Shown: positions 34,199 to 44,077 of the stretch, in pieces | How positions within the stretch are numbered: the first letter of the stretch is position 1 | How the letters are laid out: each line of letters starts with the position of its first letter | NCBI RefSeq assembly: GCF_014203705.1 | Contig: NZ_JACHJR010000001.1 | Span: 7,192,001 to 7,256,000 of the forward strand | Length of the DNA stretch: 64,000 nucleotides | DNA from: Kitasatospora gansuensis | GTDB lineage: Bacteria; Actinomycetota; Actinomycetes; Streptomycetales; Streptomycetaceae | Direction of reading: 5' to 3' | The notes under the pieces: generated by a model | The model's input: the letters and a program-made list of their open reading frames with translations, nothing else | What the model was told of the DNA's origin: nothing | Database searches by the model: none | Position numbers and translations under genes: made by a program

Positions 34199-37100
34199 TC
34201 ACGCCGGTACCAGCTGCCACTGCTGGTTGGCGCCGCTGCCGGAGGTGTACTGCACGACCTTGGCGTTGTCGCCGGCGTCCCAGTTGTACACGTCCGCCAC
34301 CAGCCCGCTGTCGTGGCTGACGATGGTGAAGTACCCGTCGCCGGTGGGTCGCAGGTACCACTGCTGATTGGTGCCGCCGCTGGAGGTCCACTGCTGGAGC
34401 GGGAGCCCGACGGTCTGGGAGTAGCCGTCGACATCCAGCGCCTTGCCGCTGCCGGTGTATCGCAGGGTGTACGCACCCGCGGGGGCCGCGTCGATGGTCC
34501 AGGCGCCGCCGTCCGCCCTCTGGACGATCGGCGCGCCGTCCGTGGTCGCCCCGCCGGCCACGGCGAGCGACTTGCCGCTGAAGCGGTTGACGAGGCGGTA
34601 GTTCGTGCCCACCACGGGCTGGTTGGCGATCTCGAAGCGGTCGACGGTGCCCCAGTCGTGCGTGGCAGCGGCCCGCTGGGTACCGGTGACGCGCACCCGG
34701 ACGGTGTGCGTGGCGGACGCCAGCCGAGGGCTGGTCCACACCGGGACGTCGCCGGCGCGCGCCGCGGAGTAGAGGTCGACCAGCGCCTCGGCCCCGCCGT
34801 CGACGGAGACGCCCACGATGCCGTGGCTCGGCGCGGTCACGGCGCGCAGTGTGACGCCGGTGCCGACGAAGCTCAGCGTCGACGTGTCGCCCGTGGTGTC
34901 ACTGTAGGAGTTCGTGCCGGCGTACGGGCCGCTCTCGCCGGTCGCGTGACTCCAACTGCCGTTGTAGGTAACGGCGGTGGCGGCGTCGTCCACGGAGGTC
35001 GCCGCGCTGCCGCTGCCCAGGTTGAGGTACTCGACCGAGTCGGTGAACGTGGTGCTGCCCGACTTCGTGGTCGACAGCACCAGGTACACCCGGGAGCCGC
35101 CGGCCGGAGCGGTGAACGAGATCGGCTGGGTGACCCGGGAGCCGAGCGGGATGGTGAGGGGTGCGCTTCCGGACGCGATGACCGCGCCGTCGGGCCGGTC
35201 GAGCCGCGCCGTCCAGTTCAAGCCGATGGAAGTGCCGCTGAAGTCGTCGTTGAAGACGGTGATGTTCCGGGTGACGGTGCTGTTGTAGGAGTAGGAGTCC
35301 ACCGCCTGCGGGAGCGGGAAGTTGCCGTCGCTGTCCGACTCGCCGGAGGCCGACCAGTAGGGCAGGTCGACAGCGGCGATCGGGTTGAAAGCGGCCTGGA
35401 TCCGCTGGATCTGCGGGTTGCTCCACGGGGCGGACAGGTTGTCCTCGCCGTAGACGGGGTGACCGCCCTCCTCGGGTACGAAGTCGGTGCTCTTCACGCC
35501 GGGCACGAAGCCGGCCCAGCCGGACAGCAGGGTGTAGGGGCGCAGGTCGCTGGCGTCCTTGGCGCGCTTGGCAACCGTCGTGGTGGCGAACCACTCGAAG
35601 CCCTGCTTGGTGTTGGACTTGTCCCAGACGTACTCGCCCTCACCGTCGGGCCGGCCGGCCAGGTCGGCGCGCCGCTCGCCGTACTTGCCGATGCCGTCGA
35701 TGTAGTGCGAGAAGACGGCGAAGTTGCCGTTCAGCATGTTGGGGTACGGGTTGGTGTTCCAGGCGGTGTCGACGCTGACCGGCCGGGTGCCGTCGTTGCC
35801 GTTCATCGCCGCGTAGAGGTCCTTCTCGAAGGACTCGGAGTCGAAGCTGCTGATGTCGTTCTCGTTGCTCTGGCTCCAGCGGACGATCGCGGGGTGGTTG
35901 CGGTCGCGCAGGGTCAGCGCCTTGGCGTGGTCGACCATGTTGTCGTGCCCGGCGACGAAGTCCTGGCAGCTGCAGGTGCCGCGGATGGCGGTCTCGTCGA
36001 TGACCATCAGGCCCATCTCGTCCGCCACGTCGAGCATGTACGGGCTGCCAGGCTCCTGGTGGATGCGGACCACGTTGTAGTTGAGCCGCTGGTAGTTGTC
36101 GACCGCCTGCGGCCAGCCGCCGTTGCCCGCGGACGGCGGGAGGAAGCCGGGGAGCGTGTCGTAGGCGTCGCCCTTGCCGCCGTTGTCGATCCGGTCGTAG
36201 TCCGCGCCCTGCAGGCTGTCACCGCGGAAGTTCATCCGGACGCCGTTGACGTAGTAGTACTCGCCGTTCTGGGTGGTGTCCCGGAACCCGAACCGGTAGC
36301 CGGCGTCGCTGGTGCGGCCGTCGTCGGTGGTCGCGTGCACCGACAGCTTGTGCAGCTGGGCGCGGTACCCGGCGCGGTAGGGCACGTTCGGCCACCAGTA
36401 CGAGGAGGAGCCGAGGTTCCACGCCACCGGGCCGACCGTCACCTTGGCGGTCGAGTGGGCGGCCACGGTGACCGTGCGGCCGGGCAGCGCCGGGTAGCTG
36501 AACGACCCACCGCCGTCCGAGGCGAGCGCGCCGGTCAGCGTCACCGACCGCGAGCTGCCGGAGGTGTTCGTCACGGACACGTCGTAGGTGAGGGTCTGGT
36601 TGGCAACGGAGGTGCGGACGAACGCGTCACTCACGTGCACCGCCGGGTACACGCGCAGGAACGCCGAGCGGTAGATGCCCTGCGGGATCGCCTCGGACCA
36701 GTTGGCGGCGTCGGGGACCAGGGTCTGATTCCCACTCGCGTTCTTCAGGGCGTAGCGGCCCTTGACGTTCACGCTGATCGTGTGGGTGGTGCCTGGGGCG
36801 GCGAAGGCGGAGATGTCGAAGTTCGACTGCGTGAAGGAGGTGGTCCGGGTGGCGACCACCTGCCCGTCGACCGACAGCGTCGCCTCATGGTTCACCGCGC
36901 CGAACTCGATCCACACCGACTGCGGCTGCCCCGAGTTCGGCACGGTCACGGTGCGCGAGTACGTCGCCTCGTTCACGTCGGTGAAGCCCTGCTTGTACCA
37001 GCCGCCACCCGGCACGTTGATCGACGTCGCCGAGCGGCCCTTCGGTGTGAAGTTCCAGCGCCCGGCCAGGTCGACCGACGCGATCGCGGCGTTGCCGGCA

Positions 37101-37270
37101 ACGAACCCGTTGATGTCCGTCACCGCCGTGGCTGACGCCGCCTGAGGCACCGTCAGGACTGCGGCGGAGGCCGGTTGCGGCGCCGTCGGGACCGCGGCGA
37201 GCACGGCCGCGACGGCCATGGCCACTTGTACGAACCATCGCCGACGTGACGACGGACTGTGCTGCTGCAT
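34199..37270 (-). CDS. Secreted GH2 glycoside hydrolase with CBM13
   Basis: 1023 aa with a Sec signal peptide ending near ASAAV. Jelly-roll sugar-binding domain (about 60-220), immunoglobulin-like domain (220-330), TIM barrel (330-620) with the GH2 acid/base region IVRWSQSNENDISS, then beta-sandwich domains. One of these (about 770-880) resembles the repeated module of the GH59 protein. A ricin-type CBM13 follows, with QW signatures GTNQQWYLRP and GANQQWQLVPA. It is likely a beta-galactosidase or beta-glucuronidase acting on plant polysaccharide side chains; GH2 alone does not fix specificity. A perfect LacI-type operator lies about 32 bp upstream of ATG 37270, so it is probably repressed without inducer sugar. 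Confidence 0.86.
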   Translation of the reverse strand: MQQHSPSSRRRWFVQVAMAVAAVLAAVPTAPQPASAAVLTVPQAASATAVTDINGFVAGNAAIASVDLAGRWNFTPKGRSATSINVPGGGWYKQGFTDVNEATYSRTVTVPNSGQPQSVWIEFGAVNHEATLSVDGQVVATRTTSFTQSNFDISAFAAPGTTHTISVNVKGRYALKNASGNQTLVPDAANWSEAIPQGIYRSAFLRVYPAVHVSDAFVRTSVANQTLTYDVSVTNTSGSSRSVTLTGALASDGGGSFSYPALPGRTVTVAAHSTAKVTVGPVAWNLGSSSYWWPNVPYRAGYRAQLHKLSVHATTDDGRTSDAGYRFGFRDTTQNGEYYYVNGVRMNFRGDSLQGADYDRIDNGGKGDAYDTLPGFLPPSAGNGGWPQAVDNYQRLNYNVVRIHQEPGSPYMLDVADEMGLMVIDETAIRGTCSCQDFVAGHDNMVDHAKALTLRDRNHPAIVRWSQSNENDISSFDSESFEKDLYAAMNGNDGTRPVSVDTAWNTNPYPNMLNGNFAVFSHYIDGIGKYGERRADLAGRPDGEGEYVWDKSNTKQGFEWFATTTVAKRAKDASDLRPYTLLSGWAGFVPGVKSTDFVPEEGGHPVYGEDNLSAPWSNPQIQRIQAAFNPIAAVDLPYWSASGESDSDGNFPLPQAVDSYSYNSTVTRNITVFNDDFSGTSIGLNWTARLDRPDGAVIASGSAPLTIPLGSRVTQPISFTAPAGGSRVYLVLSTTKSGSTTFTDSVEYLNLGSGSAATSVDDAATAVTYNGSWSHATGESGPYAGTNSYSDTTGDTSTLSFVGTGVTLRAVTAPSHGIVGVSVDGGAEALVDLYSAARAGDVPVWTSPRLASATHTVRVRVTGTQRAAATHDWGTVDRFEIANQPVVGTNYRLVNRFSGKSLAVAGGATTDGAPIVQRADGGAWTIDAAPAGAYTLRYTGSGKALDVDGYSQTVGLPLQQWTSSGGTNQQWYLRPTGDGYFTIVSHDSGLVADVYNWDAGDNAKVVQYTSGSGANQQWQLVPA

Positions 37271-37301
37271 GGTGGCCTCTCGGTGGGGGGGGATCCGGGA
37301 T

Positions 37302-37315
37302 TGTTAGCGCTAACA
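37302..37315. promoter_or_regulatory. LacI-family operator upstream of the GH2 gene
   Basis: Perfect 14-bp palindrome TGTTAGCGCTAACA centred between 37308 and 37309, with the CG centre typical of LacI/GalR repressors in actinobacteria. It lies 32-45 bp upstream of the minus-strand GH2 start. No LacI-type regulator gene is in the window, so the repressor is encoded elsewhere. Confidence 0.78.
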
Positions 37316-37760
37316 TTCGCGTCCCGGCGAAGGGCTGGTTACCCGTGCTGGAATGGCGAATGCGACCGACGACCGCCTCGGCCCGTCCCCGGCGCCCGGC
37401 AGTTCGTCGTCGCCCAGGGCGCCGGCGACGAACGTAAGTCCGTCTTGGCGTGCCGTCAAGTAGTGCCGCAGCAACAGATCTTGGCGAGGCGACCGGTTCG
37501 GCTCGCTGGAGTGGCGGCTCCGGCGGAGGACGCCCGGGCGGCAACCTTTCGCGGAGCAGCGGCAACTGACGAGCGATCCACCAAGCGGCCGAAACCAGGA
37601 GCAGCGCTTGAACGAGACATACCCCATCGCGAGCGGACGCGGCAGGCGCGCACGCGCCGTCTGCAGCGACAAGGTGCTGGAGATGCCCGGGGCGGACACG
37701 CGTGGTCGGAGTCCGACGTCTGCAACGCGCTGGCCGCAGGCGCGGGTCGGTCCAGCCCAC
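37316..37760. other. Non-coding stretch between the GH2 operator and the GH5 terminator
   Basis: About 445 bp with no convincing gene on either strand. The open frames here lack ribosome sites and recognisable protein motifs. It holds the upstream region of the GH2 gene at the left and the 3' end of the GH5 transcript at the right. Confidence 0.5.
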
Positions 37761-37798
37761 AGTCGTGCCGGGGGCTCCACCGAGCCCCCGGCACGACT
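37761..37798 (-). terminator. Strong hairpin after the GH5 gene
   Basis: GTCGTGCCGGGGGCTC and its exact complement form 16-bp arms (17 with the flanking A/T) around a 4-nt loop, 10 bp past the stop of the minus-strand GH5 gene. Confidence 0.8.
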
Positions 37799-37807
37799 TC
37801 TTGCTCG

Positions 37808-39364
37808 TTACTGCCGGCTCCATTTCTGGTTGGTGCCGCCGTTGCAGGTCCAGAGCTGGACGGGGGCGCCGTTGGCGGTGGAGGCAGCCTTGACGTCCAG
37901 GCACAGACCGGACTGGACGCCGGTGACGGTGCCGTCGCTGTTGAGGTTCCACTGCTGGTTGACGCCGCCGGTGCAGTCCCAGATGGCCACCTTGGTACCG
38001 GGAGAGGTGCCGAAGCCGTCGGCGTCCAGGCACTTGTTGCCGTAGATCCGTAGTTCCTTGGCAGGAGTGGGGTTCCACTGCTGGTTGGTGCCGCTGTTGC
38101 AGTCCCAGATCTGGGTCTGGGTGCCGTTGGCGGTGCTCGCGCCGGGCACGTCCAGGCAGCGGTTGGAGCCGACGCCGCGCAGTACGTTGCCCGTGCCGCT
38201 GCCGCCTCCGGGATTGGTGCCGGTGCCCCAGCCCCACTGGAGGCGGTCGAGGCCGGATTGGTTGGTGACGGTCACGGACAGGTTGGTGCCACTGCCGTTC
38301 AGGGAGGTGATGGCGCAGGAGGCGTTGTCGCAGGGCCCGGGGCCCTGGGTCTGGCCGGATTCCTTGACGCCGGTCCACAGGACGGTACCGATGCCGAGGC
38401 TGCGTGCGGTGTCGGTGACGGCGTAGAGGAAGGAGATGTTGTTGTTGCCATCCTTGGGGCCGCTGTAGTCGACGCCGGTGTTCATCGGGACGCCGAACTC
38501 GGTCACGATGGCGCGGTCGGCGTAGCCGCACAGATTGCCGGTGAACTCCTTGACCCAGTCGGCCTCGGTGCTGTGTGAGACGCCGAACATGCTGTAGGTG
38601 TGGATGGACAGCAGGGTGCCGGACAGCCGGGAGTCGGCGCCGACACCGCACAGACTCGCGTCGCCCCACAGGCCGGGGACGATCACGTGGTCACGGGGGA
38701 GGCCGGGGTAGTGCGTCAGCCAGTCGGCTTCGAAGTCGGTCAGCTCGGTGGCGCTGTAGGCCCAGGGCTCGTTCATGATGTCGAAGTAGAAATTGCTCTT
38801 CGCGCCGTACTTGTTGATCATCGTGTCCCACATCCGGTAGAAGGACGCGGTGTCGCCGACCTTCCCGTTCTGCAGCCACGGCGCAACGACGACCTTCATG
38901 CCCAGCGCGGTGGCGGCGTCCAGCGTCGCGGTGTAACTGCCCCACCAGGCTCCCGAGGTGGTCGCCGCGTTGAATCCCATCCGGACGGTGTTGGCCCCCG
39001 TCTTCTGGAAGCCCTTGAGGACGGCCATGGACTTCGAGTACACGGTGGCGTAGTCGTCCGACTCCGACAGGCCGACGGGGATATTCGGGCCGGTGATGAA
39101 GTTGTCCCTGGGATCTGCCCAGTTCACTCCACGGAACTGGCTGGTGCCCGAGGCCGCCGCCGGGGCGGCCTCCGTCGTGGACGCGGCCTGGGCCGTGCCG
39201 CTGGTCAGCAGCCCGAGCAGCGCCAGGGCCGCCGAGCCGGCGATCAGGCGCCGGGCGGTACGGACGCGGCTGTGCCGGGGCCCCGGGCCGGCGGGAGCAT
39301 TCGCCGAGCCACCGTTGCCAGGTCGTTGCCGGTGGCGAAGCAGGCCCCACGTCGTGCTGTTCAC
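37808..39364 (-). CDS. Secreted GH5 glycoside hydrolase with CBM13 (candidate endo-beta-1,6-galactanase)
   Basis: 518 aa from GTG 39364 (AAGGAG 5 bp upstream). Long basic N-region then a signal core ending TAQAA. The GH5 TIM barrel has acid/base Glu199 in FDIMNEPW and nucleophile Glu289 in AIVTEFGVP. A linker NPGGGSGTG leads to a C-terminal CBM13 with repeats KCLDADG, NQQWN and NQKWSRQ. The GH5-CBM13 architecture and opening motif (FRGVNWADPRDNF) recall the endo-beta-1,6-galactanase of S. avermitilis as I remember it, and the surrounding enzymes fit arabinogalactan. Cellulase or mannanase activity is the alternative. Confidence 0.84.
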   Translation of the reverse strand: MNSTTWGLLRHRQRPGNGGSANAPAGPGPRHSRVRTARRLIAGSAALALLGLLTSGTAQAASTTEAAPAAASGTSQFRGVNWADPRDNFITGPNIPVGLSESDDYATVYSKSMAVLKGFQKTGANTVRMGFNAATTSGAWWGSYTATLDAATALGMKVVVAPWLQNGKVGDTASFYRMWDTMINKYGAKSNFYFDIMNEPWAYSATELTDFEADWLTHYPGLPRDHVIVPGLWGDASLCGVGADSRLSGTLLSIHTYSMFGVSHSTEADWVKEFTGNLCGYADRAIVTEFGVPMNTGVDYSGPKDGNNNISFLYAVTDTARSLGIGTVLWTGVKESGQTQGPGPCDNASCAITSLNGSGTNLSVTVTNQSGLDRLQWGWGTGTNPGGGSGTGNVLRGVGSNRCLDVPGASTANGTQTQIWDCNSGTNQQWNPTPAKELRIYGNKCLDADGFGTSPGTKVAIWDCTGGVNQQWNLNSDGTVTGVQSGLCLDVKAASTANGAPVQLWTCNGGTNQKWSRQ

Positions 39365-39591
39365 GAAGTCTCCTTGCGAGGTTGGGGGATCGCTTTCCGG
39401 CGTTGTCAGCGCCGGATGCGGATAGCTGGTCGGTGGCAGTGAAAGGCCGCCTCCACGGCGGCAGGTCCTGGGATCGGTGGCCGGACCACGGGGAGTAGGC
39501 ACGGGTAGCCGCCGCTGCCCGTCACGGGTGGTGCCGCCTCCTGGTCCGGAGAGCGGTACCACCGCGCTTGTCCTTGCTGAACGCCGTGGGA

Positions 39592-41112
39592 TCAGCCCAG
39601 GGTCCACTTCTGGTTGCTGCCGGTGTTGCAGGTCCACAGCTGGACGAGGGCGCCGCTGGCGGTGGAGGCATCCTTGACGTCCAGGCAGAGCCCGGATGCG
39701 GCTCCGGTGATGGTGCCGTCGGAGTTGACCTTCCACTGCTGGTTGGCCTGCCCGTTGCACGCGTAGGTCTGGACCCGGGTGCCCGCGGAGTTCCCGTAGC
39801 CGGCGGCGTCCAGACACAGCTGCGAGGAGCCCGAGTAAACCGTCAACTCGTTCGATGACGTGTGCGTGAAGATCTGGTTCGCCCCGTCGTTGCAGTCCCA
39901 GGTCTGCAGTTGGGTGCCCCCCGCGGTGGACCATCCCGGCACGTCAAGACACTTGCCCGCGCCCACCGCGTGCAACTCACCCTTGTTCGCTCCGGTGGCG
40001 GAGGCGGCGTAGCCGACGGAGGTGATGTTGGACTGGACGGCGTCCTCGGTGGCGTTCGAGGGGTAGCCGGCGGTCATGACGCCTTCGTAGAAGGTGCCGG
40101 CGGAGCTGTTGCTGTTGTCGCCACCGATGCCGAGGAGGACAGCGCCCTGCTTCTTCATCGGGTGGTAGCCGGCGGCGTTGGGGCGTACGCCGTCGTAGAA
40201 GGTCGACAGGCCGCCGGACCGAGCGTCGCCGCCGCGGATCGCCCAGTGGTTGGACTCCCCCTTGACGATCGCGGTGGTGAACCGGTGGCTGATCGTCGGG
40301 TCGTTGGCGTTGTAGCCCGGGTTCACCCCCGAGAACAGGCCGTTCTCCATGTCGGCCATGATCCACGGGCCGCTCCCGGCGCCGGTGCCCCAGGCCCGGA
40401 TGCTGCCGAAGTAGATCGCCTCCATGGTGCCGTTGCCGTCGTCGTGGTTGGTGGTCTCGGCGTTGCCGTAGTCGAAGCAGCAGCCGCTGTTGTAGTGGGT
40501 GCCGTCGAAGATGGCGTACATGCCCTCGGGTTGGTCGCCGATGGCGATCCCGTTGGTGTGGTTGTTGCGGTAGCCGGTGCCAGGACTGACGAAGACGCCG
40601 TAGGCCTTGTGGCCGGCGACGGTGATCGGGGCGGCGGTGGCGTCCGCGAGGGCGTCGGATCCGCCGGGGCCCGGGCCGTTGAACGTACCGAGCGGAGCCC
40701 TGGTGAGGTGGTTGCCGCGGCCCGACTGGTCGTAGATGACGCTGATCTCGCACCTCGTACCCGCGCAGAACGAGTCCTGCGCGGCCGCGTCGGCGTATCC
40801 GCCCGTGGACAGGACGCCGATGTCCCGGATGGCGTTGTCCGAGGCACGCTGAACTTGGTACAGCGGCCCGTTGTACGAGGAGTACAGCATGCGCGTCGTG
40901 CTGTGCGCGGCTACACAGGGCGTGCCGCCCGCGGCGTACAGGTCACACGGAAGCGAACCCGCCGCCTGTGCCGTGCCGACCGTCGTCGTGGCGCCGACCA
41001 GTGCACCGGTGACGAGCACGGCTGCGGCCCCGATGCGGGCCCACACGTTCGCCCGACGGTGCGGTGGACCCGCGTGGGGGCTGGATCGGGTCGGCTCCTG
41101 TGCTCGTTTCAT
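39592..41112 (-). CDS. Secreted GH54 alpha-L-arabinofuranosidase with CBM13
   Basis: 506 aa from ATG 41112 (AGGAAC upstream), signal peptide ending GTAQAAG. The catalytic domain is of the AbfB/GH54 type: LPCDLYAAGGTPCVAAHSTT at the start, the nucleophile region GNGTMEAIYFG (Glu231) after a Cys-Cys pair SGCCFDYGNAET, and the acid/base GIGGDNSNSS (Asp332). Fungal relatives carry CBM42; here the C-terminus is instead a ricin-type CBM13 (KCLDVPG, CNDGANQIF, NQQWKV, NQKWTLG). It should release arabinofuranose from arabinan, arabinoxylan or arabinogalactan. Last gene of a minus-strand pair with the GH29 upstream. Confidence 0.88.
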   Translation of the reverse strand: MKRAQEPTRSSPHAGPPHRRANVWARIGAAAVLVTGALVGATTTVGTAQAAGSLPCDLYAAGGTPCVAAHSTTRMLYSSYNGPLYQVQRASDNAIRDIGVLSTGGYADAAAQDSFCAGTRCEISVIYDQSGRGNHLTRAPLGTFNGPGPGGSDALADATAAPITVAGHKAYGVFVSPGTGYRNNHTNGIAIGDQPEGMYAIFDGTHYNSGCCFDYGNAETTNHDDGNGTMEAIYFGSIRAWGTGAGSGPWIMADMENGLFSGVNPGYNANDPTISHRFTTAIVKGESNHWAIRGGDARSGGLSTFYDGVRPNAAGYHPMKKQGAVLLGIGGDNSNSSAGTFYEGVMTAGYPSNATEDAVQSNITSVGYAASATGANKGELHAVGAGKCLDVPGWSTAGGTQLQTWDCNDGANQIFTHTSSNELTVYSGSSQLCLDAAGYGNSAGTRVQTYACNGQANQQWKVNSDGTITGAASGLCLDVKDASTASGALVQLWTCNTGSNQKWTLG

Positions 41113-41210
41113 CTCTGTTCCTAACTGCTCGAACGCATGGCGGCTGACGGTGTGTTGGCGCTGATCCCTTCTCCGCGTACGGGGACGGCGGACGGCCGGA
41201 GGCCGGCAGG

Positions 41211-43439
41211 TCACTGGACGGTGAAGGTCCACAGGAGGTTGGTGCTGCCGGTCCAGGCCCATTGCTTGGTGGCGGAGCCGGAGGTGACCTGGCCGCCGCC
41301 GTCGAGGACGAGGCCGGTGGTGCGGTTGGCGATGGTGTACCGGCCGTTGCCGCGGTCGGTGATCTGCCACTGCTGGTTGGTGCCGCCGTTCCAGGGGGCC
41401 TGCTGGGCCGGCGCCCCGTTGGCGGTGGCGCCCCAGCCGTCGGCGGCCATGCCGTTGGTGCGGTTGACCAGACGGTAGTAGCCGTTGCCCAGATCGACGG
41501 CCTGCCACTGGAGGTTCGGGCTGCCGTCCCAGGTCCACTGCTTGAGGTTGCTGCCTGAGGCGACGTTGCCGCCGCTGTCCAGCGTCAAGCCGTCGGTGAC
41601 GTTGGTGAGGCGGAAGTACTTGGCAGGGTCGAAGAGCACCTTGAGCGAGGTGACGGCGTCGTTGTTGCCGGTGTCGCGCAGGTCGGCGTTGTCGGTGGGG
41701 AAGGTCCAGGCCGTGCCGGAGAAGTTGTCTCCCGAGTAGCCGATCACCTGGTAACCGGCGGGTATCCGGAGGGAGGAGATCGTGCGCGCCGCAAGGCCGG
41801 CGCTCTGCAGTTGCGCGGCCGTGTAGCTGCCCAGCCCGAGCTTCGCTGCCGTGCCCGCGTACGAGACATCGCTGTACGCGGTGGCGACGCCGTTGCCGCC
41901 GAGCACGGGAATCTGGCCGGAGAAGGTGAACTTCAGCACGTACGCGAGGGCGTTGAACGGCGCCGAGGCCGACGGAAGGCTGATGTGCAGGCCGTCGCTG
42001 CTCTGCGTGGGGGTGGGCAGGTCGATGTACGTGCCGCTGTTGCTGTTCAGCAACCGCACGGACGTCAGTGATCCGAGGTCGATGCGTCCGCTCGCCAGGG
42101 TGGTGATCGTCGTGGAGTTGCCGGGCCAGCCCAGGACCGTTGCGTACAGGACGGTGTCGGCCTTGTCGCGGGTGAACCGGAAGTCCCTGTTCGTTCCGGC
42201 CACAGGGGCGGTGAAGGAGCCTCCGCCCATCTTGGTCGGGCCTTCGCCGTGGACGGTCCAGGCGCGGGTGGCGTACAGGGATTCGCCGAACCGCTTGAGA
42301 TGGTCGCCGAGTCCCAGCAGGACGTCCTGCTGGCCCTGGGGGATGGTGCCGTCGGCCATCGGGGCGATGTTGAGCAGCATGTTGCCGTTCTTGCTGATCC
42401 GGTCGATCAGCGCGTGCAGCATCTGGGCGGTGGAGTAGTAGCCGATGCCGACGGTGTAGCACCAGCTGGAGTCGCTGACGCTGTCGTCGGTCAGCCAGTA
42501 CGGGCTGGTGATGTCGGCCGGTCCGCCGCGTTCGTAGTCGAACATCTCGCCGTTGTTGTTGTAGCCGTCCTTGTAGGTGGCCACGACTTCTCTGCCCCAG
42601 GAGATGGCCTGGTTGTAGTAGTAGGAGAGGAAGTTCAGCCGCTGACTCTCGTCGACCAGGCTCAGGTCGAAGTCCTCCCAGAGGATGTCCGGCTGCGCCA
42701 GGTCCACGACCTCCTTGAGCTTGTCGAACCACAGCTGGTTCTCCGCGGCGGTGCCGAGCTGCCCGTACAGCTTCTTCAGGCCGGCGGTCGGCTGGGCGGG
42801 CACGTGGTCGTAGAAGCCGTTGAAGTTGAACGCGTGGTGCATGGCCACGAGAAGCTTCAGGCCCTTGCCCCGGATGGCGTCGCGGAAAAGTGCCAGCAGG
42901 TCCAGACGCGGCCCGTGCTGGACGGAGTTCCACTCGTTGGCCGAGCTGTTCCACATCGAGAACCCGTCGTGGTGTTCGGACACCGGTCCGGCGAACTTCG
43001 CGCCCGCGTTCACGAACAGCTGCGCCCAGGCGTCCGGGTCGAATCTTCCCCCTTGGGAGACCAGCTTGGGCGCGAACTGCACCCAGTTGCCCGCCTTGTC
43101 GCGGGCTCCGTCGAGGAAGTTGTTGTACGGCCACACCGAGGGGTCGCCGTAGGTGGCGACGTGGTGGCTGTTGGCGCCCAGGCCCGGGATGTACATGTTC
43201 CGCGGGTACCACTCGTTGTCGTACGCCGGGACGCTGAAGGCACCCCAGTGGAAGTAGATCCCGAACTTCGCGTCCTGGAACCACTCCGGCGCCGGCGGGT
43301 GCTGGTCCACCGACGCCCACGTGGGCGAGTACGACGAGGGGGCCGCCAGCGCCCTCGTCGTACCGAGAGTGAGATCCGCCGCCACGGCGGCGACCACACC
43401 GGCGGCACTCGAAAGGAACACGCGCCTGCTGATGGTCAT
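41211..43439 (-). CDS. Tat-exported GH29 alpha-L-fucosidase with crystallin-like and CBM13 domains
   Basis: 742 aa. Twin-arginine signal ISRRVFLSSAAG. GH29 barrel: WFQDAKFGIYFHWGAFSVPA, GPVSEHHDGFSMWNSS, nucleophile region PDILWEDFDLS, and NGNMLLNIAPMADG. After the barrel's beta domain is a short beta/gamma-crystallin-like segment (YQVIGYSGDNFSGTAWTFP), then a CBM13 with three QW-type repeats. It removes alpha-linked fucose; fucosylated arabinogalactan or xyloglucan are plausible targets. Two ATACAT-N3-ATGTAT-like operators lie upstream, shared with the divergent GH59 gene. Confidence 0.87.
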   Translation of the reverse strand: MTISRRVFLSSAAGVVAAVAADLTLGTTRALAAPSSYSPTWASVDQHPPAPEWFQDAKFGIYFHWGAFSVPAYDNEWYPRNMYIPGLGANSHHVATYGDPSVWPYNNFLDGARDKAGNWVQFAPKLVSQGGRFDPDAWAQLFVNAGAKFAGPVSEHHDGFSMWNSSANEWNSVQHGPRLDLLALFRDAIRGKGLKLLVAMHHAFNFNGFYDHVPAQPTAGLKKLYGQLGTAAENQLWFDKLKEVVDLAQPDILWEDFDLSLVDESQRLNFLSYYYNQAISWGREVVATYKDGYNNNGEMFDYERGGPADITSPYWLTDDSVSDSSWCYTVGIGYYSTAQMLHALIDRISKNGNMLLNIAPMADGTIPQGQQDVLLGLGDHLKRFGESLYATRAWTVHGEGPTKMGGGSFTAPVAGTNRDFRFTRDKADTVLYATVLGWPGNSTTITTLASGRIDLGSLTSVRLLNSNSGTYIDLPTPTQSSDGLHISLPSASAPFNALAYVLKFTFSGQIPVLGGNGVATAYSDVSYAGTAAKLGLGSYTAAQLQSAGLAARTISSLRIPAGYQVIGYSGDNFSGTAWTFPTDNADLRDTGNNDAVTSLKVLFDPAKYFRLTNVTDGLTLDSGGNVASGSNLKQWTWDGSPNLQWQAVDLGNGYYRLVNRTNGMAADGWGATANGAPAQQAPWNGGTNQQWQITDRGNGRYTIANRTTGLVLDGGGQVTSGSATKQWAWTGSTNLLWTFTVQ

Positions 43440-43683
43440 AGCGGAACCCTTCGTGGGGACGCCCGAATCCGCTTGGACGTCCTATGGATCGGTAGCTGCC
43501 ATGGAGCTGGTTTCGCCCGGCCGTACGGAGCGACCAGGGGAAAGCGCGGTGCCGGCGGTGAGGGCGCTCGTCGACGCCCCTCGTCTGTTCTGCGCGTGTT
43601 GCCTTATGTTCGATTCCGCCTGTCGCGCTGCAATGCGTGTCGGCGAGACACATCGCTGATGATGTCAGCACTGGTGGAAATCG

Positions 43684-43698
43684 ATACATGGGATGAAT
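43684..43698. promoter_or_regulatory. Inverted-repeat operator, site A (ATACAT-GGG-ATGAAT)
   Basis: Two 6-bp half-sites around a 3-nt centre, with one mismatch from the ATACAT-N3-ATGTAT pattern. It lies about 245 bp upstream of the GH29 gene (-). The same pattern recurs at 43803, 56840 and 56946. GntR-family regulators bind sites of this shape; the regulator is not in the window. Confidence 0.5.
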
Positions 43699-43802
43699 CC
43701 CGTGAAGGGCTGCCTGGCGACCCGCACAGTGCAGCCGTGTCCGGTTCGCCCGGACCGTGAAAGAGCTTGCCCTGATCGAATCAGTCGGTCAAGAGGCATG
43801 GC

Positions 43803-43817
43803 ATACATAGGATGTAT
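43803..43817. promoter_or_regulatory. Inverted-repeat operator, site B (ATACAT-AGG-ATGTAT)
   Basis: Perfect 6-3-6 inverted repeat in the divergent region between the GH29 (-) and GH59 (+) genes. It is the best copy of the motif shared by four sites in the island and defines the consensus. Confidence 0.62.
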
Positions 43818-44077
43818 TGGCTCGTATGCGCGTTCATGGCCTCAGGTGCGTCGTACTGCCGGGGGACCGTCGAGACCCTTGACAGTGCTGTTCTGAAGCG
43901 GTTCCCTGGGTCTTGTGTTTGATTCTGCGTCATCTTGATTGGTTGCGTTAGCCAAGGTGACGAGGTCGGGGCGTGTCGCATGGCCGGTCGCGGCCACACC
44001 TGCGAGTGAGGGTCGCCATCATGTCGGCCCGACGCCTGGCACCAAGACCCAGGACCGCCCCGCAACACCACCCGGTG

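Noticed and set aside
42249..43760. Long plus-strand open frame opposite the GH29 gene.
   Set aside because: Antisense shadow of a conserved fucosidase with Tat signal; the translated sequence shows no domain.
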